This document shows positions 10,981 through 21,856 of a stretch of DNA of 64,000 nucleotides, in pieces. Source of the DNA: Aphelocoma coerulescens. Its lineage: Eukaryota > Chordata > Aves > Passeriformes > Corvidae. Numbering within the stretch: position 1 is the first letter of the stretch; each line of letters opens with the position of its first letter. The position numbers and the translations under genes are program-made. The stretch spans positions 2,279,001-2,343,000 of the forward strand of contig NW_027183960.1 of the NCBI RefSeq assembly GCF_041296385.1, written 5' to 3'. Below the pieces are notes generated by a model, which saw only the letters and a list, made by a program, of their open reading frames with translations, did no database searches and had not been told where the DNA came from.

Positions 10981-11720
10981 GTGGCCAACATGCTTAGCTC
11001 AGGTTACCTCCAAACTGGTCAGGGATATGGTATATTTAGTAGACTGTTGTTCTTTTTGCTACTACAAGTTCTGGGAAATCGCTTAGGAATCAAAATCTGT
11101 GATGATTTAATTAGAGAAAAGCAGTCAGCTGATGCAGCCCTGGCTGGAGGGAGCACCCCAAAACGGGGAAATGATGAACGGCCAACAGAACAAGTTACCC
11201 AACACGATGGACCAGCCCCTTGGAAACCTAAGGAATTAATCCCAGATGCCTGGGAACCCATTTATCATTTGAAGGAGATAATTAGGTTACAAGCTGTCTC
11301 GGAAATAATTACCAACCAGCCAGCCACAGCGCTTGACCTTTTTGCTGAGCAACCCACTTAAATGAGGAAAGCGGTATTTCAACATTGGATGGTATTAGAT
11401 TATCTGTTGGCAGAAGAAGGAGGAGTTTGTGGGAAATTAAATGACTCGAGCTGCTGTTTGCAAGCAGATGACAGCGGAAAAGTGGTCAAACAAATAACAA
11501 AGGAAATAACGTCAGCTCGTGGACCTGTCCAAATGTTGAAAGGATGGGAATGGGACATATTTTCATAGTTAACTGGCCAGCTATGGGCTAAATGAATACG
11601 ATTTCTCCTCTTATATGCTATCGCAATTCTCATCTTTTTACCATGCGGGACACCATGCTGGCTGCAGCTCTTTCAGCAGGTGCTCAAGGGGATGCCGCTA
11701 GCAGCCATGCCTACCTGATC
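10981..11720 (+). pseudogene. Retroviral envelope transmembrane-subunit remnant of ERV-old (copy A)
   Basis: Transmembrane (TM) part of env. The reading frame runs from 10981 to a stop at 11359-11361 and continues in the same frame to 11566-11568. It shows the conserved region [12 protein letters not shown] followed by seven residues and CC. Gammaretroviral TM proteins normally have C-X6-CC, so one extra residue is present. A hydrophobic run (IRFLLLYAIAILIFLP) near 11600 is the membrane anchor. The 11566 TAG is shared with copy D but absent from B and C. A TM-like heptad region (EIIRLQAVSEIITN) precedes the cysteine motif. Confidence 0.85.
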
Positions 11721-11861
11721 CAGAAATGACTACAAAAGGACAGAAAAGGATGTCACTGCAAATAATAGCAAAACCCAAGAAGACTCCAGAAGAAAAAAAT
11801 TAAATCCATGGTAATTAAGGTTTGTAAAGACAAATACAGAGCAAATAAAAAGAGGAGGGAT

Positions 11862-12324
11862 TAAAAGGAATGAGATGGATGAGTCTTTACAAAGAGACCG
11901 TGTGAATCGGCCTGTAGACAAGGCTAGGAAGTTATGGCTAGTGAAGTAACAGAAGAAACTAGGAGTTCTCTAGAACTGTTACTAATCATCAGAGACTGTT
12001 GATTAATCAAGGCCGTGTTAAATTCCTGAACCTAGAGCAAGGCAACAAAGACTTAAGAGCATTAGGAATGGGGTTCTTTTCTTTCTTCTCGATGCCAAGA
12101 GGGGGGTGCATATTAGAGGGGGGCGCATAGAGTAGGCAGTTCCGGAAGTCTGTATCTCCCGAATACCTCAGCCAGTGGGGAAAAGGAAGAGGGTGCTGTG
12201 GCCGGGAACTTGGCATCAAAAGGGGGCTGCATCCCGCAACCGTTTGACAGACGCCATGGGAAAAGCCCCATGGACTCTCCCTGTAGTCGAAGAATGTTGC
12301 AGGACTCCTCTGTCTCCTTTTCGG
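11862..12324 (+). mobile_element. 3' LTR of ERV-old (copy A)
   Basis: Direct repeat of 8217-8659 with many substitutions and some indels (for example an added ATACCTCAGCCAGTGGGGAA stretch), so this ERV is older than ERV-young. It is preceded by a purine-rich tract (AAAAAGAGGAGGGA at about 11848-11861) that fits the polypurine tract. The CpG-rich block starts right after it. Confidence 0.8.
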
Positions 12325-12329
12325 ATATA

Positions 12330-13320
12330 AACCTCAGGCATCGTGGATTAATTTTCCCTAACGGCAGCGACCTGCCGCGTGGTCTCCGTGCTCCTCTCCA
12401 GCCCCCCGGGACGTGTAAAATAGTTCCCAGCGGCTCCCACCGCGCGTTGCAGACGGCTGCGCGGCCCCGGGGCTGCCCGCAGTGCTCCCCTGCCCCGCCA
12501 GGGCTGCCCGCGGGCTGCGGAGCCGCCTCGCCACCGGCGCGGCCAGGGCTGGGGCCCTTCTCGACAGCAGCCGAGGGGCTGCGGAGCGGGCGGCTGCCGG
12601 ACGATCAGCTATTTTATGCCGCGCGGTGCTGCCGCCTCCATCTAGCTCTCCATCACGCCGCCGCCCGCCGCCCGCCTGGCGCGCTCACGCTCGGCCGCGC
12701 TCGCCGCCCGCCCAGCCTCGCCGGAAGCTCTCCCGCCCGGGCTGTGCCCCGGCTCCGCCGGCAGCTCGGCAGGGCCCGGCCGCACGCGTGCTGCGTGGCT
12801 CGGAGCAGCCGCGTTGCGCCGCAGGCGACGGGGAAGGCGGGGCGGGCCGGCGCCATCGTGGTAGCGCGAGGAGAGGAGCGCCCGGGCGGGGCGGCGAGCG
12901 GCGCGGCGGTGAGCGCTTCTGCTTCCTGTCGCTCGGCGGCCGCCCACGGCAGGTGCCGTGTGACCCCGCGGAGCGGCGGGGCCGGCCGGGCGGTGCGCGG
13001 CGAGGCTTTCGGCCAGCGGCGACCACAGCGAGAGGCTGCTGGCACTGCCCGTGCCGGTGGAGAGAGCGGGGATCCGAGGCCGGCCTTCCCCGGGCGACGA
13101 GGGGAGGCCGCCTTTGCCGCGCTGCCCTCCGTGCAGCATGTGGCCGATTCCGGCGAACCCGGGGTCTCCGCAGCGGCGCGGGCGGGAGGGAGTGGGGAGC
13201 GCGCTCGGTGCCGTGCCGGCCGCTCCCGGCCAGCGCTGCGCTGCGCCGAGGCGTTTTCCCGCCCGTCCTGGGAAGGACATAAGCGACACCGTAGTTGGAG
13301 CTTAGCTGTCAGGGGGAACA
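12330..13320. promoter_or_regulatory. CpG-rich block (CpG-island-like), copy A
   Basis: About 1 kb of very GC- and CpG-rich DNA between the ERV-old 3' LTR and the ERV-young insertion. It is present in all four copies. Long open frames occur in several frames on both strands (378 codons plus, 231 codons minus), which is expected when stops are rare by composition, and their translations are low-complexity Ala/Arg/Pro/Gly. A TATA-like element reads GCATAAAATAGC on the minus strand near 12610-12621, and a splice-donor-like GGCGGTGAGC lies near 12904-12913. A promoter or first exon is possible but unproven. Confidence 0.55.
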
Positions 13321-13325
13321 ACTTC

Positions 13326-13329
13326 TCTC
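13326..13329. repeat. Target-site duplication, left copy
   Basis: TCTC next to the LTR. The empty allele in copies B and C reads CCTC at this place, so one substitution has occurred since insertion. Confidence 0.8.
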
Positions 13330-13987
13330 TGTGAAAAACGAAGTTCACTCTCCTGTGAGAATTTAAAGGGGTTTAATATAAAGACAATAAGAGACACATC
13401 AAATAAAGCAACGGGGTAACAGCCAGTTGCCTTGGCGCTCTGCCAAGAGCACACCTGATGCCAGAGGTCAGTCCTTTTTATACCGTTTTTACTGTCTGTT
13501 CTTTATTCATATTAAAACTTCTCCTGGAGCTGTTCTGCATGGCCACTCCTTGGTTCCGCCTTTTTAGAGCGTGCCTAGTCTTCTGCCTTGTGGTTTTATT
13601 TCTCTTGATTCTTGGGGTTGGGCCCGCTAGGCAAGAGTCGATGGTAGGGTGGATTTCTTAATTCTCCAGACAGTCAGGGCTGATTGCAGCTTTGGGCCTC
13701 TTCGTCTCTCCGGGCAGAGTGGTGATAAAATCTCCCGGACTCTCCTGGCCGCCCGTTCTCCGGGCGGAGTAGCCTTTGGGCCCTTTTGCTCCCTAGACAA
13801 AGTGTTGATTAGCAGCTTTTCGGGCCTCATCCTCTGTTCGTTTGGAGGTTATCTTACGTGCTCACACTTGCTAACATTCTTGCTAAAAAGAGAGAAAACT
13901 ACATCCACACAGCAGAAAGCATTTCTAACGTTATATAATATCTACTTTATACTTTGCGAGAAGCTAATATAATATATGTTTATAACA
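13330..13987 (-). mobile_element. 3' LTR of ERV-young (copy A)
   Basis: 658 bp beginning TGTTATAAAC and ending TTTTTCACA on the minus strand. It has TATAAAAA at 13475-13482 and an ATTAAA poly(A)-type signal at 13372-13377. Compared with the 5' LTR it carries about 22 substitutions and small indels, for example a 4-nt AGAG gain near 13894. Confidence 0.95.
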
Positions 13988-14002
13988 ATCCCCCCTTTTC
14001 TA
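13988..14002 (-). other. Polypurine tract of ERV-young
   Basis: Minus-strand AGAAAAGGGGGGAT directly before the 3' LTR. This is the expected plus-strand primer site in retroviral reverse transcription. Confidence 0.9.
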
Positions 14003-14004
14003 TT

Positions 14005-15883
14005 TTATAAATCATTTGGCTTGAGCAATAATTCTTTTTTCTTGGCTTCTAATGTCTGTTCGTTCTTTTCACAGATCAATTTGGCTTCTTCAAGAGGGTC
14101 TTTTGTATCACTTTGTCTTTTTAATACCATAATTTTTTGTGCTGTTCCAGACATAGCCAACTTTGGGTCAGTAGGCATTGCCACAACTTGCATGCCTTGA
14201 ACTATGCTGGTGATTAGCCGAATAAAGCAGGGGATCAAGCAAGGGAGAAATATTAGACTAGCTGTAGCACATAAGAGGAAGAAACCTAGCTTCTTCCACC
14301 ATTCTTTCCCCAATATGCCATCCCACCAGTTAGCAGACATCATTGATTCCCATTTTTGGACTGGTACATGGGCTATTTTTCTGATTTGGTTGGCCATATC
14401 TAGAACGGCATCCCCATTGTCATCAATTTTTAAACAACAGTCCGATGTATTGAACTTCCTGCACACACCGCCTTCTTCGGCCAGTAAATAGTCTAAAGCC
14501 AGCCTATTTTGATGTATTGCAGCTCTGGTTTGGCGTTGCTGGCTGACTATTAATTCCATAGCCCCAGCTGTTTCATTGGTTATGATTTCTACAAGAGCTT
14601 GGAGTCTGATGATACGATTCAGCATGTAAATTGGGGTCTGATATCCCCAACTTCCATCTTGTGCTTAGGTAGCTGGCCCATCTGTTTCTAATATTCGTTC
14701 AGGGGGCCATTCCTCATCTTTCCATTTTTGGAATCCTCCAATTAAATCTCTTTTCTTTCTTTTGAAGTCTTCATAGAGAGGTATACCTAATTGATCTCCC
14801 ACTGGTTCTGGGAAAAGGAAAAACCCTGGTTGAATGATTCTTAGTGTACAACTCCCTTTCCAATGTGAAGGGAGTCTTGGGGATGCCCTTTTCCCACATA
14901 TCCAAAAGAAGCCATCTGGTGCTTTCCAATAATCACCTTCCTGTTGATTTATATTCTCCCCAAATTTGGCTATTTCTGGGATTCCAAAATAAGGATTTTT
15001 CCTCGTGTCATTACACTGAAAGAGTCCAACTTCATGATCATATACACAGTCTTTTCCTTTTTTCTGGGCTCAATACCAAGTTGGTTTTTCTGGGACCCAC
15101 CACCTTGAAGTTTTGTTACTCACTTTATAGCTTTTACAGGGAGTGTTTCCTACTTCATTAAGAAAGTTTATCCCAGTTCGCCAGAGGCATTCTTCCCCTA
15201 TCACTGTTGAACTTAAAATCCACCCCTCAGGTCGGTTCCCCCCTCTTATATTTGTCCGGTTCCATTTAAGGAGTTCTACCGGGCCTACGCTGCTACCTTT
15301 CCGTGGCCATTCTTCTGTCATTAAAGCTCCTCCACAGACCCAACAGTTGGTTATGTTAAGTTCTTTACCTATCCTCTCCCCCAATTCCACAAACAGGTTT
15401 TTTCCTAACCTTGGGGTTTTTTCCTCTTTGTTGTTTGAGCTTTGCATACAGGTCCTGGCGTGGTGAGGTGAATATAGGGCGAGGTTGCTGTGCTGGCTTT
15501 GTATCTTTACTTACCACTTGCTCTTTTACCAAATCTTGGACTGTTCCCCTGGTGGCAGCTGTGGAGCAAATCTATTTTTCTCCTTTTGGACAATTGCTTC
15601 TTAGTCTGTTTCCACTTGTTCCTAAATTTTCTGTAATCCAATATTTTTCTCCTTTATGCATGCAAATACCTAATTTGGATGAGTCATAACAGTGACTGTT
15701 GGTATGGGTATGAGTAATAAGAAAGAAGCCCCGGTGTCTTTCCATGTAGAGCTTTCGATAGCATTTGTAACATGGTCTTGCCGGTGTCCCAAAAGGGACC
15801 AGGAGAAGTGACAAAAGAAGGAATAACAGAGGTCCGGCATGGCTTATACTCCCACCTCCCTTGCCTATGAGGTTGCAACCCAT
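14005..15883 (-). pseudogene. env: Envelope gene of ERV-young, broken (copy A)
   Basis: Starts at 15883 with a hydrophobic signal peptide (GPLLFLLLSLLLVPFG) followed by the SU region. A frameshift lies between about 15572 and 15447. SU then shows NCWVCGG with a CxxC at 15334-15345. In-frame stops occur at 15070-15072 and near 14665. A furin-like RKKR site (14749-14760) marks the SU/TM border. TM (14005-14625 open) has the [12 protein letters not shown] region, then seven residues and CC, a membrane anchor ([16 protein letters not shown]) and a long lysine- and glutamate-rich cytoplasmic tail. Its usual role is receptor binding and membrane fusion; the breaks rule out a full protein, although the 206-codon TM frame is intact. 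Confidence 0.92.
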
Positions 15884-16460
15884 AGCAGGTGTATTGGATC
15901 TTCTCGGTGGCGAGTACAGTGGCCGACCCAGTCTTGCCCTCTATTTCCTTGTCACTTCCTTTGTAGCTTTTAGGCAAATTTCTTTTGGCACCTTTTTAAC
16001 TGTAGTATCTTATCGTATCTTAGGTGTTTCCCATTCAACAGGCACTAGTAATTCCCATCTGCAGAGCAAAGTTATTGCTTTTGTTGCTTATGATTTTGTC
16101 TGGATAGGGGGTTGATTTTGTGCTTGACACCCTTTACAACTAGGGTGTCGACGGTGTGAAATGCCAATTTCCCTCTAGATTAATTACTTATATTTGACGT
16201 GGTTGGCATGCCCCGTGTTAGAATGATTCAAACAGGGTATATGATGTGGCACTGATGGAAGTTGTGATTCTCCCCCTTCTTAATACAAATCACAGGCTAG
16301 AATCAGGACATGAGAGTTCCCTGTTTGATCCAGTCCCAACCCTTCCTGTTTGAAGTGAGAATATTCTTCTCCACGATGTCCCAGAATTTGTCCAGGGGCC
16401 ACTGATATAAATTTGGCTTTTACTTCTCAGTTAGGTGTGATTCTTTGCATATCCCTTGGA

Positions 16461-17869
16461 TTATTTAGATTGTTCTAGCTCATTGCCACCTGGTCTCCGT
16501 TTAAGAATCAATTTGGTATCACCTGGTTTGGATATTACAGTCCACTCTTCAGGTTCTTTTACAGGTCCTTTGATTCTGCTGGCATGGATCTACCCTCGTT
16601 CCTTGGTCTGGATTGCGGCCTCAGTCATCAGCAGTACCTGAAAAGGACCCTCCCATTGTGGAGTCAAAGATTGTTCTTTCCATGTTTTTACTAGTACCCA
16701 TTCCCCTGAATGGATATTATGAATTTTGAACTCCAAAGCTGTGGTTTGAGGGATCATTCCTTTCAGCCGCAAATTTTCAAGTGTTCTGGCAATTGCGGTG
16801 ACATATTTTTTGACACTTACTTCTCCTACTTCATAAGTGGCTGTTTCATGTTGAGCAGTAAGGAAGGGTAATCCGAACATCATCTCATAAGGAGACACTC
16901 CCAGGTCTGACCTGGGCTGTGTTCGGCCTCTCAACAGAGCCAAAGGTAAGCATTTTACCCATGACATTTGAGTTTCAATCATTAATTTTGTTAAAGTTTT
17001 TTTCAAAGTCTGGTTCACTCTTTCTACTTGGCCTGAACTTTGTGGGTGCCAGGGGGTATGTAATTCCCATTTTATTCCCAAGGCTTGAGTTATTTGTTGT
17101 AAGACTTTGGATGTAAAATGTGTTCTTCTATCTGAGTTTATTTTATTAACCATTCCATATCTGGGAATAATTTGTTCCAGAAGGGTTTTGCATACTATGT
17201 TAGCTGTAGCTCTAGTAGCAGGAACTGCTTCTACCCAACAAGTTAGGTGGTCTGCTATTACTAATAGGAACTTCCATCTCTGTATTTGAGGAAGTTTAGT
17301 GAAATCTACTTGGATACTTTGGAATGGTCGCAGAGCTAACTCACGGCCTCCTAATGTTGTTTTTCTCATTATTTTCCTAGTCACTCTTTGGCAAGTTCTA
17401 CAGTTCCCAGTTATTTGTTTTGCTACCCCAAAGATTCCAATACACCCATAATTTTTTAGAAAATGATCACACAAGCTAGCTTGAGTACCCCAATGAGTTT
17501 TTTGATGCATATCTTCTAATATTCTCTTAGTGAGTGGCTTATTAAGTAACTGTCTCCCATCAGGAAGTTTCCGTTTTCCAGATTGATCTTGTTCTCCCCC
17601 TATCTTAAATAATTCTTTTTCTTCTTCTTTACTAAATTTGGGGATTTCCAATTCTCCCCTTTCTGGGGTCAGGATTAACAGAATTGGTTCAGTCCCATTT
17701 TCTGCTGCATCTTTGGCTTCTTGGTCTGCTAGGTTATTCCCTCTTATTTCTGGGGTCATCCCTTCTTGGTGTCCTTTGATATGCACTACGGCTATTTCTT
17801 CAGGCAATTTTAATGCTTCCAACACTTCTGAAATCAGGCCTTCATGTATCAGTTCTTTCCCCTTTGAAT
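16461..17869 (-). pseudogene. pol: pol 3' part of ERV-young: RNase H end and integrase (copy A)
   Basis: Open from 17825 to an in-frame TAG at 16590-16592, with the natural pol stop TAA at 16461-16463 in the same frame. It begins with the RNase H C-terminal block HIKGHQEG. The integrase zinc domain follows (HQKTHWG, then CRTC). In the core the catalytic Asp lies in VDFTKLP, the second in NSDRRTHF (the usual Gly after DR is Arg here) and the Glu in SSGQVERVNQ near 17024. The C-terminal WEGPFQVLL matches the gammaretroviral GPY/F element. A frameshift with a small deletion near 17900 separates it from upstream RNase H. Integrase inserts viral DNA into host chromosomes; this copy is inactive as part of a broken polyprotein. 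Confidence 0.93.
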
Positions 17870-18841
17870 TTAGTAAACCCCTTTCTTCCCAGATCTTTCC
17901 AAAGGTATGTACTTTGAATCAGTATAGACGGTCCCCTTTTTGTGTGCTAAATGCTCCAGTGCTCTCTTTAGAGCGTATAATTCACAAGACTGCGCCGACC
18001 AATTTGAAGGTAGTTTTCCTTTTTCGATGGCCTGCATATTTATCCCATCGACTAAGGCATATCTTGACATTCTTTTTCCTTGCAAGCATCTGGATGAACC
18101 ATCCACATATATTCTTTCCTCTTCTAAGAGGGCTTGTTCAGCTAGATCTTCTCGAACTTTTGTTTGGTATTGAGTAATTTCTAAGCAATCATGTGCCAGG
18201 TCATCTTTTGGTTCTCCATACAGGAATTGGGCCGGATTGAGGCTTTTGCTTGCTTCTATAGTTAGATCATTACTGTCAATCAGAATTGCTTCATATTTTA
18301 ATAGCCTGGAGTCTGTTAACCATTTTTCAGCTTTTTGATTTAGCACATTTCGGACCGCATGGGGTGTGTATACAATCAGTTTACTTCCAAAGGTGAGCTT
18401 ACGGCTCTCCTCCACCAAAATAGCGGTAGCTGCTATGGCTTGAATGCATACTGGCCAGCCACGGCTTACTGGGTCCAATAGTTTAGCTAAATAAGCTATT
18501 GGTCTTCTCACCCCTCCCCATTCCTGGACTAATACACCATGAGCTACTCCATTTTCTGCATTCACATATAAATGAAAGGGTTTTTCTAGTGAGGGTAAGC
18601 TTAGGGCTGGTACCGAGGCTAGTTTCAACTTCAGTTTTTCTAATTTATTATCATCATCATCTTTGGTCCATTGTATATTGTCTCCCCCTGTTAATTTTTC
18701 ATATAAAAATTTTACTGCTTGTGTATATCTTTCAATCCATAATCTGCAATATCCCAGTAGCCCCAGCAGTCTCCTAACCTCCTTTTTTGAAGAGGGAGGA
18801 GGGAGGGATAAAATCCCTGTAATTGTTTCAGGACTTAGTTG
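17870..18841 (-). pseudogene. pol: pol middle part of ERV-young: RT connection and RNase H (copy A)
   Basis: In the same frame as the protease/RT piece but separated by an in-frame TGA at 18842-18844. It carries the RT thumb/connection and the tether region (PFHLYVNA, GWPVCIQAIAATA). RNase H follows with its catalytic acidic residues visible: Asp in YVDGSS, Glu in CELYALKRAL and Asp in YTDSKY. The frame ends at 17870 because a small deletion just after YTDSKY shifts the frame. RNase H removes the RNA strand during reverse transcription. The same frame break is present in copy D. Confidence 0.92.
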
Positions 18842-19969
18842 TCAGCTACCTTTGCTTATCAGGTGGCCGAGATATTTTACTTCTGATTCCACAAACTGTA
18901 ATTTCCTTTTTGATGCCTTTAGTCCCTTTTTCCCAAGAAAATTTAGAAGCTTTATGGTAGCTCCTTTAACTTTCATTTCATCTTCTCCTGATATTAGAAG
19001 GTCATCTCCATATTGGATAAATTGTATTCCTGGGGGAGTGGGGAAGGTTTGTAGTATTTCTCCCAAGGCTTGCCCAAATAAATTTGGGGCCTCACAATAG
19101 CCCTGTGGCAGTTTAGTCCACCTCAACTGGTTCTTTTTCCCTGTGTTTGGATCTTCCCATTCAAAGGCAAAAATATTTCGGCTTTCCTCTGCCAGTGGGC
19201 AGGCCCAAAAGGCATTTTTAAGATCTACCACACTAAACCACTGATGTTGAGGTGGAATTTTGCTTAAAAGAGTGCAGGGATTAGGAACCATAGGGTAGCA
19301 GGCCCGTGTTCTTTTGTTTACTTCTCTTAAATCTTGCACTAATTTATAATTTCCATCAGATTTCTTTACTGGGAGAATAGGGCTATTATGAGGGGATTTA
19401 CAAGGTTCTAGTGTCCCATCCTTTATTAATTCTTCTATCACTGGTTTTAAGCCTTTTCTCCCTTCTAAAGATATAGGGTACTGATGTACACAAATGGGAC
19501 CTTCTTCTTTTTCAATTGTGACCCTTATGGGGTCAAGATCTAGTCCACCCCTATTCCCTTCCCTAGCCCAAACCTCTCTGTTAATTTTGCTTTCATCTTC
19601 TTGGCTAAGTTTAAACACTTTGGCCGTCATTTTCCCTTCTTCTGGTATGACTCCAATCCCCAGTTGGATTTGTAAATCCCTTCCCAATAAATTGCTGCCA
19701 GCCTCAGGAGCTAACAAAGCATCCCCTATCCCTATTTTTGTTTCCCCTTCAATAACCACATCTTTAATGACAGAGACCTTAAATCCTTCCCCCTTTGCTC
19801 CTGTTACTTTTACCATATCATTACTCCCTTTTGGAATATTCATCACACAAGTCTTTTCTGCCCCAGTGTCAACTATAAATTCCAATACTTCCTCTTCGGG
19901 GCCTACTTTTAAAGTTATCAAAGGCTCCAGATGGTATTTATCCCCCCAAAAATAGAGCCCATGATTTCC
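18842..19969 (-). pseudogene. pol: pol 5' part of ERV-young: protease and reverse transcriptase (copy A)
   Basis: Follows the gag UAG in the same frame. An aspartic protease comes first, with the active-site motif DTGA at 19859-19870 in EFIVDTGAEKTCV and a LLGRDL block. Reverse transcriptase follows: VVDLKNAFWACPLA holds the first catalytic Asp and FIQYGDDLLISG (19001-19012) the YxDD box, here YGDD. The frame is open for 359 codons from 19921 and ends at a TGA (18842-18844) after KYLGHLISKGS. The TGA follows a C, so a CGA to TGA change by CpG decay is plausible, but that is inference. Confidence 0.94.
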
Positions 19970-21856
19970 CTATTTTTCTTCTGTGCGTGTCTCTTGAAAT
20001 CTTTTCAGATCCCTCCTCAGGTGGGGGCATTCTCTTTGATAATGCCCTTCTTCCTTGCAATAGAAACAGGCATCCCTGGGTTGTTCTTGGAATCTTGATT
20101 GTGCTGAGGTTTTATTTTTCTCTTTTCCACCATTTCTGAATCTGGAATGTTTAGGAGTGTTACCTGAGGGCTTTAGATTTTTTTTGGAAGGTACTCTCTC
20201 GCATAGTGGCTATCATGATCTTTGCTCCCACTTTGGCTTTTTCTTCATCCCTCCGGACATATATATCTTTTGAGCTTCCCTTACTAGGTCTTGTAATGGT
20301 TTCTCATACCAATCTTCTATTTTTTCCAATTTTTTTCTAATATCTGGCCAGGCATGAGTGACAAAGTTAACTCTTAGCAGGGCTTGCCCTGCTAGGGACT
20401 CCGGGTCTCTCCCAGAATATTGTTTCATATTCTTTCGGAGCCTCTCCAGCCACTCAGTCGGGGTTTCTTCCTTCCCTTGCTGCCCCTCAAAGGCCTTTCT
20501 GACATTTTGTCCTCAGAGTGCCCCCTCTTTTATTCCCTTGATTATCAAATTACAATAATCATTCATATGTCCCCTCCCAGCTTCATCATTTTGGTTCCAG
20601 TTAGGAGGTGTAATGGGCATTTTCTGATCCCCGGGTGGACCTTGTTGGTTTTCTTTTCCCCAAATTTTTATTCCAGCAATTCTAATCATTTCTCTTTCTT
20701 CTTGGGAGAATATTATTTTCATTATTGATTGCATTTCTTCCCAAGTGAAAATGTTGGGACCTAAGAACTGGTCCAACATTTCAGCTGTACCTATGGGGTC
20801 TTCTAATAATCCTTTAATTTCTTTTTTGAAATTCCTAACCTCTGTAGAGGTTAGAGGAGCACTCACAAAGCCGCTTCCCCCTCCTCCCGTAGGTACTTCT
20901 CTTAACGGAAAGAAATGAATTTCTCGGCTTCCCTCTGTTTGTTTAGCAATGGAGGGCTTGTTGGGCTGCCTCGGAGCCTTAATGGCACCTCCTGTATTCT
21001 GGTATGGTGCTCCTTCGTTAAGAAGAGGGTTGATTTGGGAAGAAAGCACCGAACTCCCCTGGGGAGGAGGGGCAGATTCAAAGTCTGGCGCTGAAGCTGA
21101 ATATTCTGTGGTGCAGAGGGTGGGGGTGGGGTATGGCAGTGAAGCCAGATATTCCGGAGCACAGGAGGCGGGCACCGGGGCTAAAGCCGGGTTTCTCAAG
21201 GCAGGAGAGGTAGGGGCTGAAGCCGGGACGTGTGACCTTTCCCTTGATGCAATTGAGGGTGCTGGGATTCCCGAGATATATGGGAAGGGTGGGATCCCCG
21301 GCATGGGCGGGGGCAGGGCTCCCCCCCAGCTCCATTGGGGCGGGAGGGCTGCCGGGGGAAAGGCCCCCGGTGCGGGCGGAGGGGGGGCTGGCGGGGGAAG
21401 CCCCGGAGCCAGGGGGAGGAGGGCAGCTTCTGGTGCTGGCGGCGGAGGCAATACTTCTAAAGGGTCTCAGCCTTTTTTCTCTTCTGTTTGCTTTTCCTCT
21501 GCGGTTTCTGATATTTTGAAGACTTTGGTTCCCAGAGGTTTTGTAATTCCTGTCCAGCAAGAAGCATATTCTCTCTCCTCAGGGTGAGATGGCTCTTTTG
21601 AATTTACAAATACATTTAGAGCCTGGCAAATCCATGCCTCATCAGACCCGTATTTTGGCCAGTACACATGATCAGATCTGATTTCCTTTTTTACCCACTC
21701 TTTCATGCAGAATTGAATCATTTTTACTTTCTCTTTTCCTTTTGTAGAAGGATCAGTTTCCCAGTTTGCGAGTTTGACCCCGAGGGGACTGTCTCGGGGT
21801 ATATCCTCTGGCACCCTTTTATAATTTGAACTTAATTTACTAGGTTGTTGTCCCAT
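19970..21856 (-). pseudogene. gag: gag of ERV-young, broken (copy A)
   Basis: Starts at 21856 with MGQQPSK, giving the N-terminal Gly needed for matrix myristoylation. The first 129 codons (matrix) end at an in-frame TGA (21467-21469). The same frame resumes with a proline-rich stretch and the capsid N-terminal part, stopping at TGA 20513-20515. The capsid C-terminal part carries a major-homology-like block (QG, then TPTEWLERL) near 20450-20490. An extra AT in an (AT)n run near 20260 shifts the frame and causes the stop at 20213. The nucleocapsid has one zinc knuckle, CFYCKEEGHYQREC (CX2CX4HX4C), near 20035-20080. The final stop is TAG at 19970-19972, followed by GGA, in frame with pol. Confidence 0.93.

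Larger units (their letters stand above)
1..13329 (+). repeat. Segmental duplication copy A, left part
   Basis: Reference copy of the amplified segment. It matches copy B (inverted) with A+B coordinate sums of 43743, then 43735, then 43738, and it matches copy C directly with offsets of 40637 then 40634. The steps are explained by small indels, including an 8-nt (CA)n length change in B and a 3-nt change in the integrase remnant. Translations in equivalent frames are mostly identical between copies, so the duplication is recent. The segment continues after the ERV insertion at 23422-24130. Confidence 0.95.

Noticed and set aside
12198..13334. 378-codon open frame (and long frames on the other strand) through the CpG-rich block as a gene
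   Set aside because: It starts inside an LTR, its translation is low-complexity Ala/Arg/Pro/Gly, and several other frames on both strands are equally open. That is a composition effect.
15684..15977. 97-codon minus frame overlapping the env start as an accessory gene
   Set aside because: It overlaps the env signal-peptide frame in another frame and has no recognised content. The usual env start at 15883 explains the region.
17638..18177. 179-codon plus-strand frame as a gene
   Set aside because: Antisense shadow of the RNase H and integrase parts of pol.
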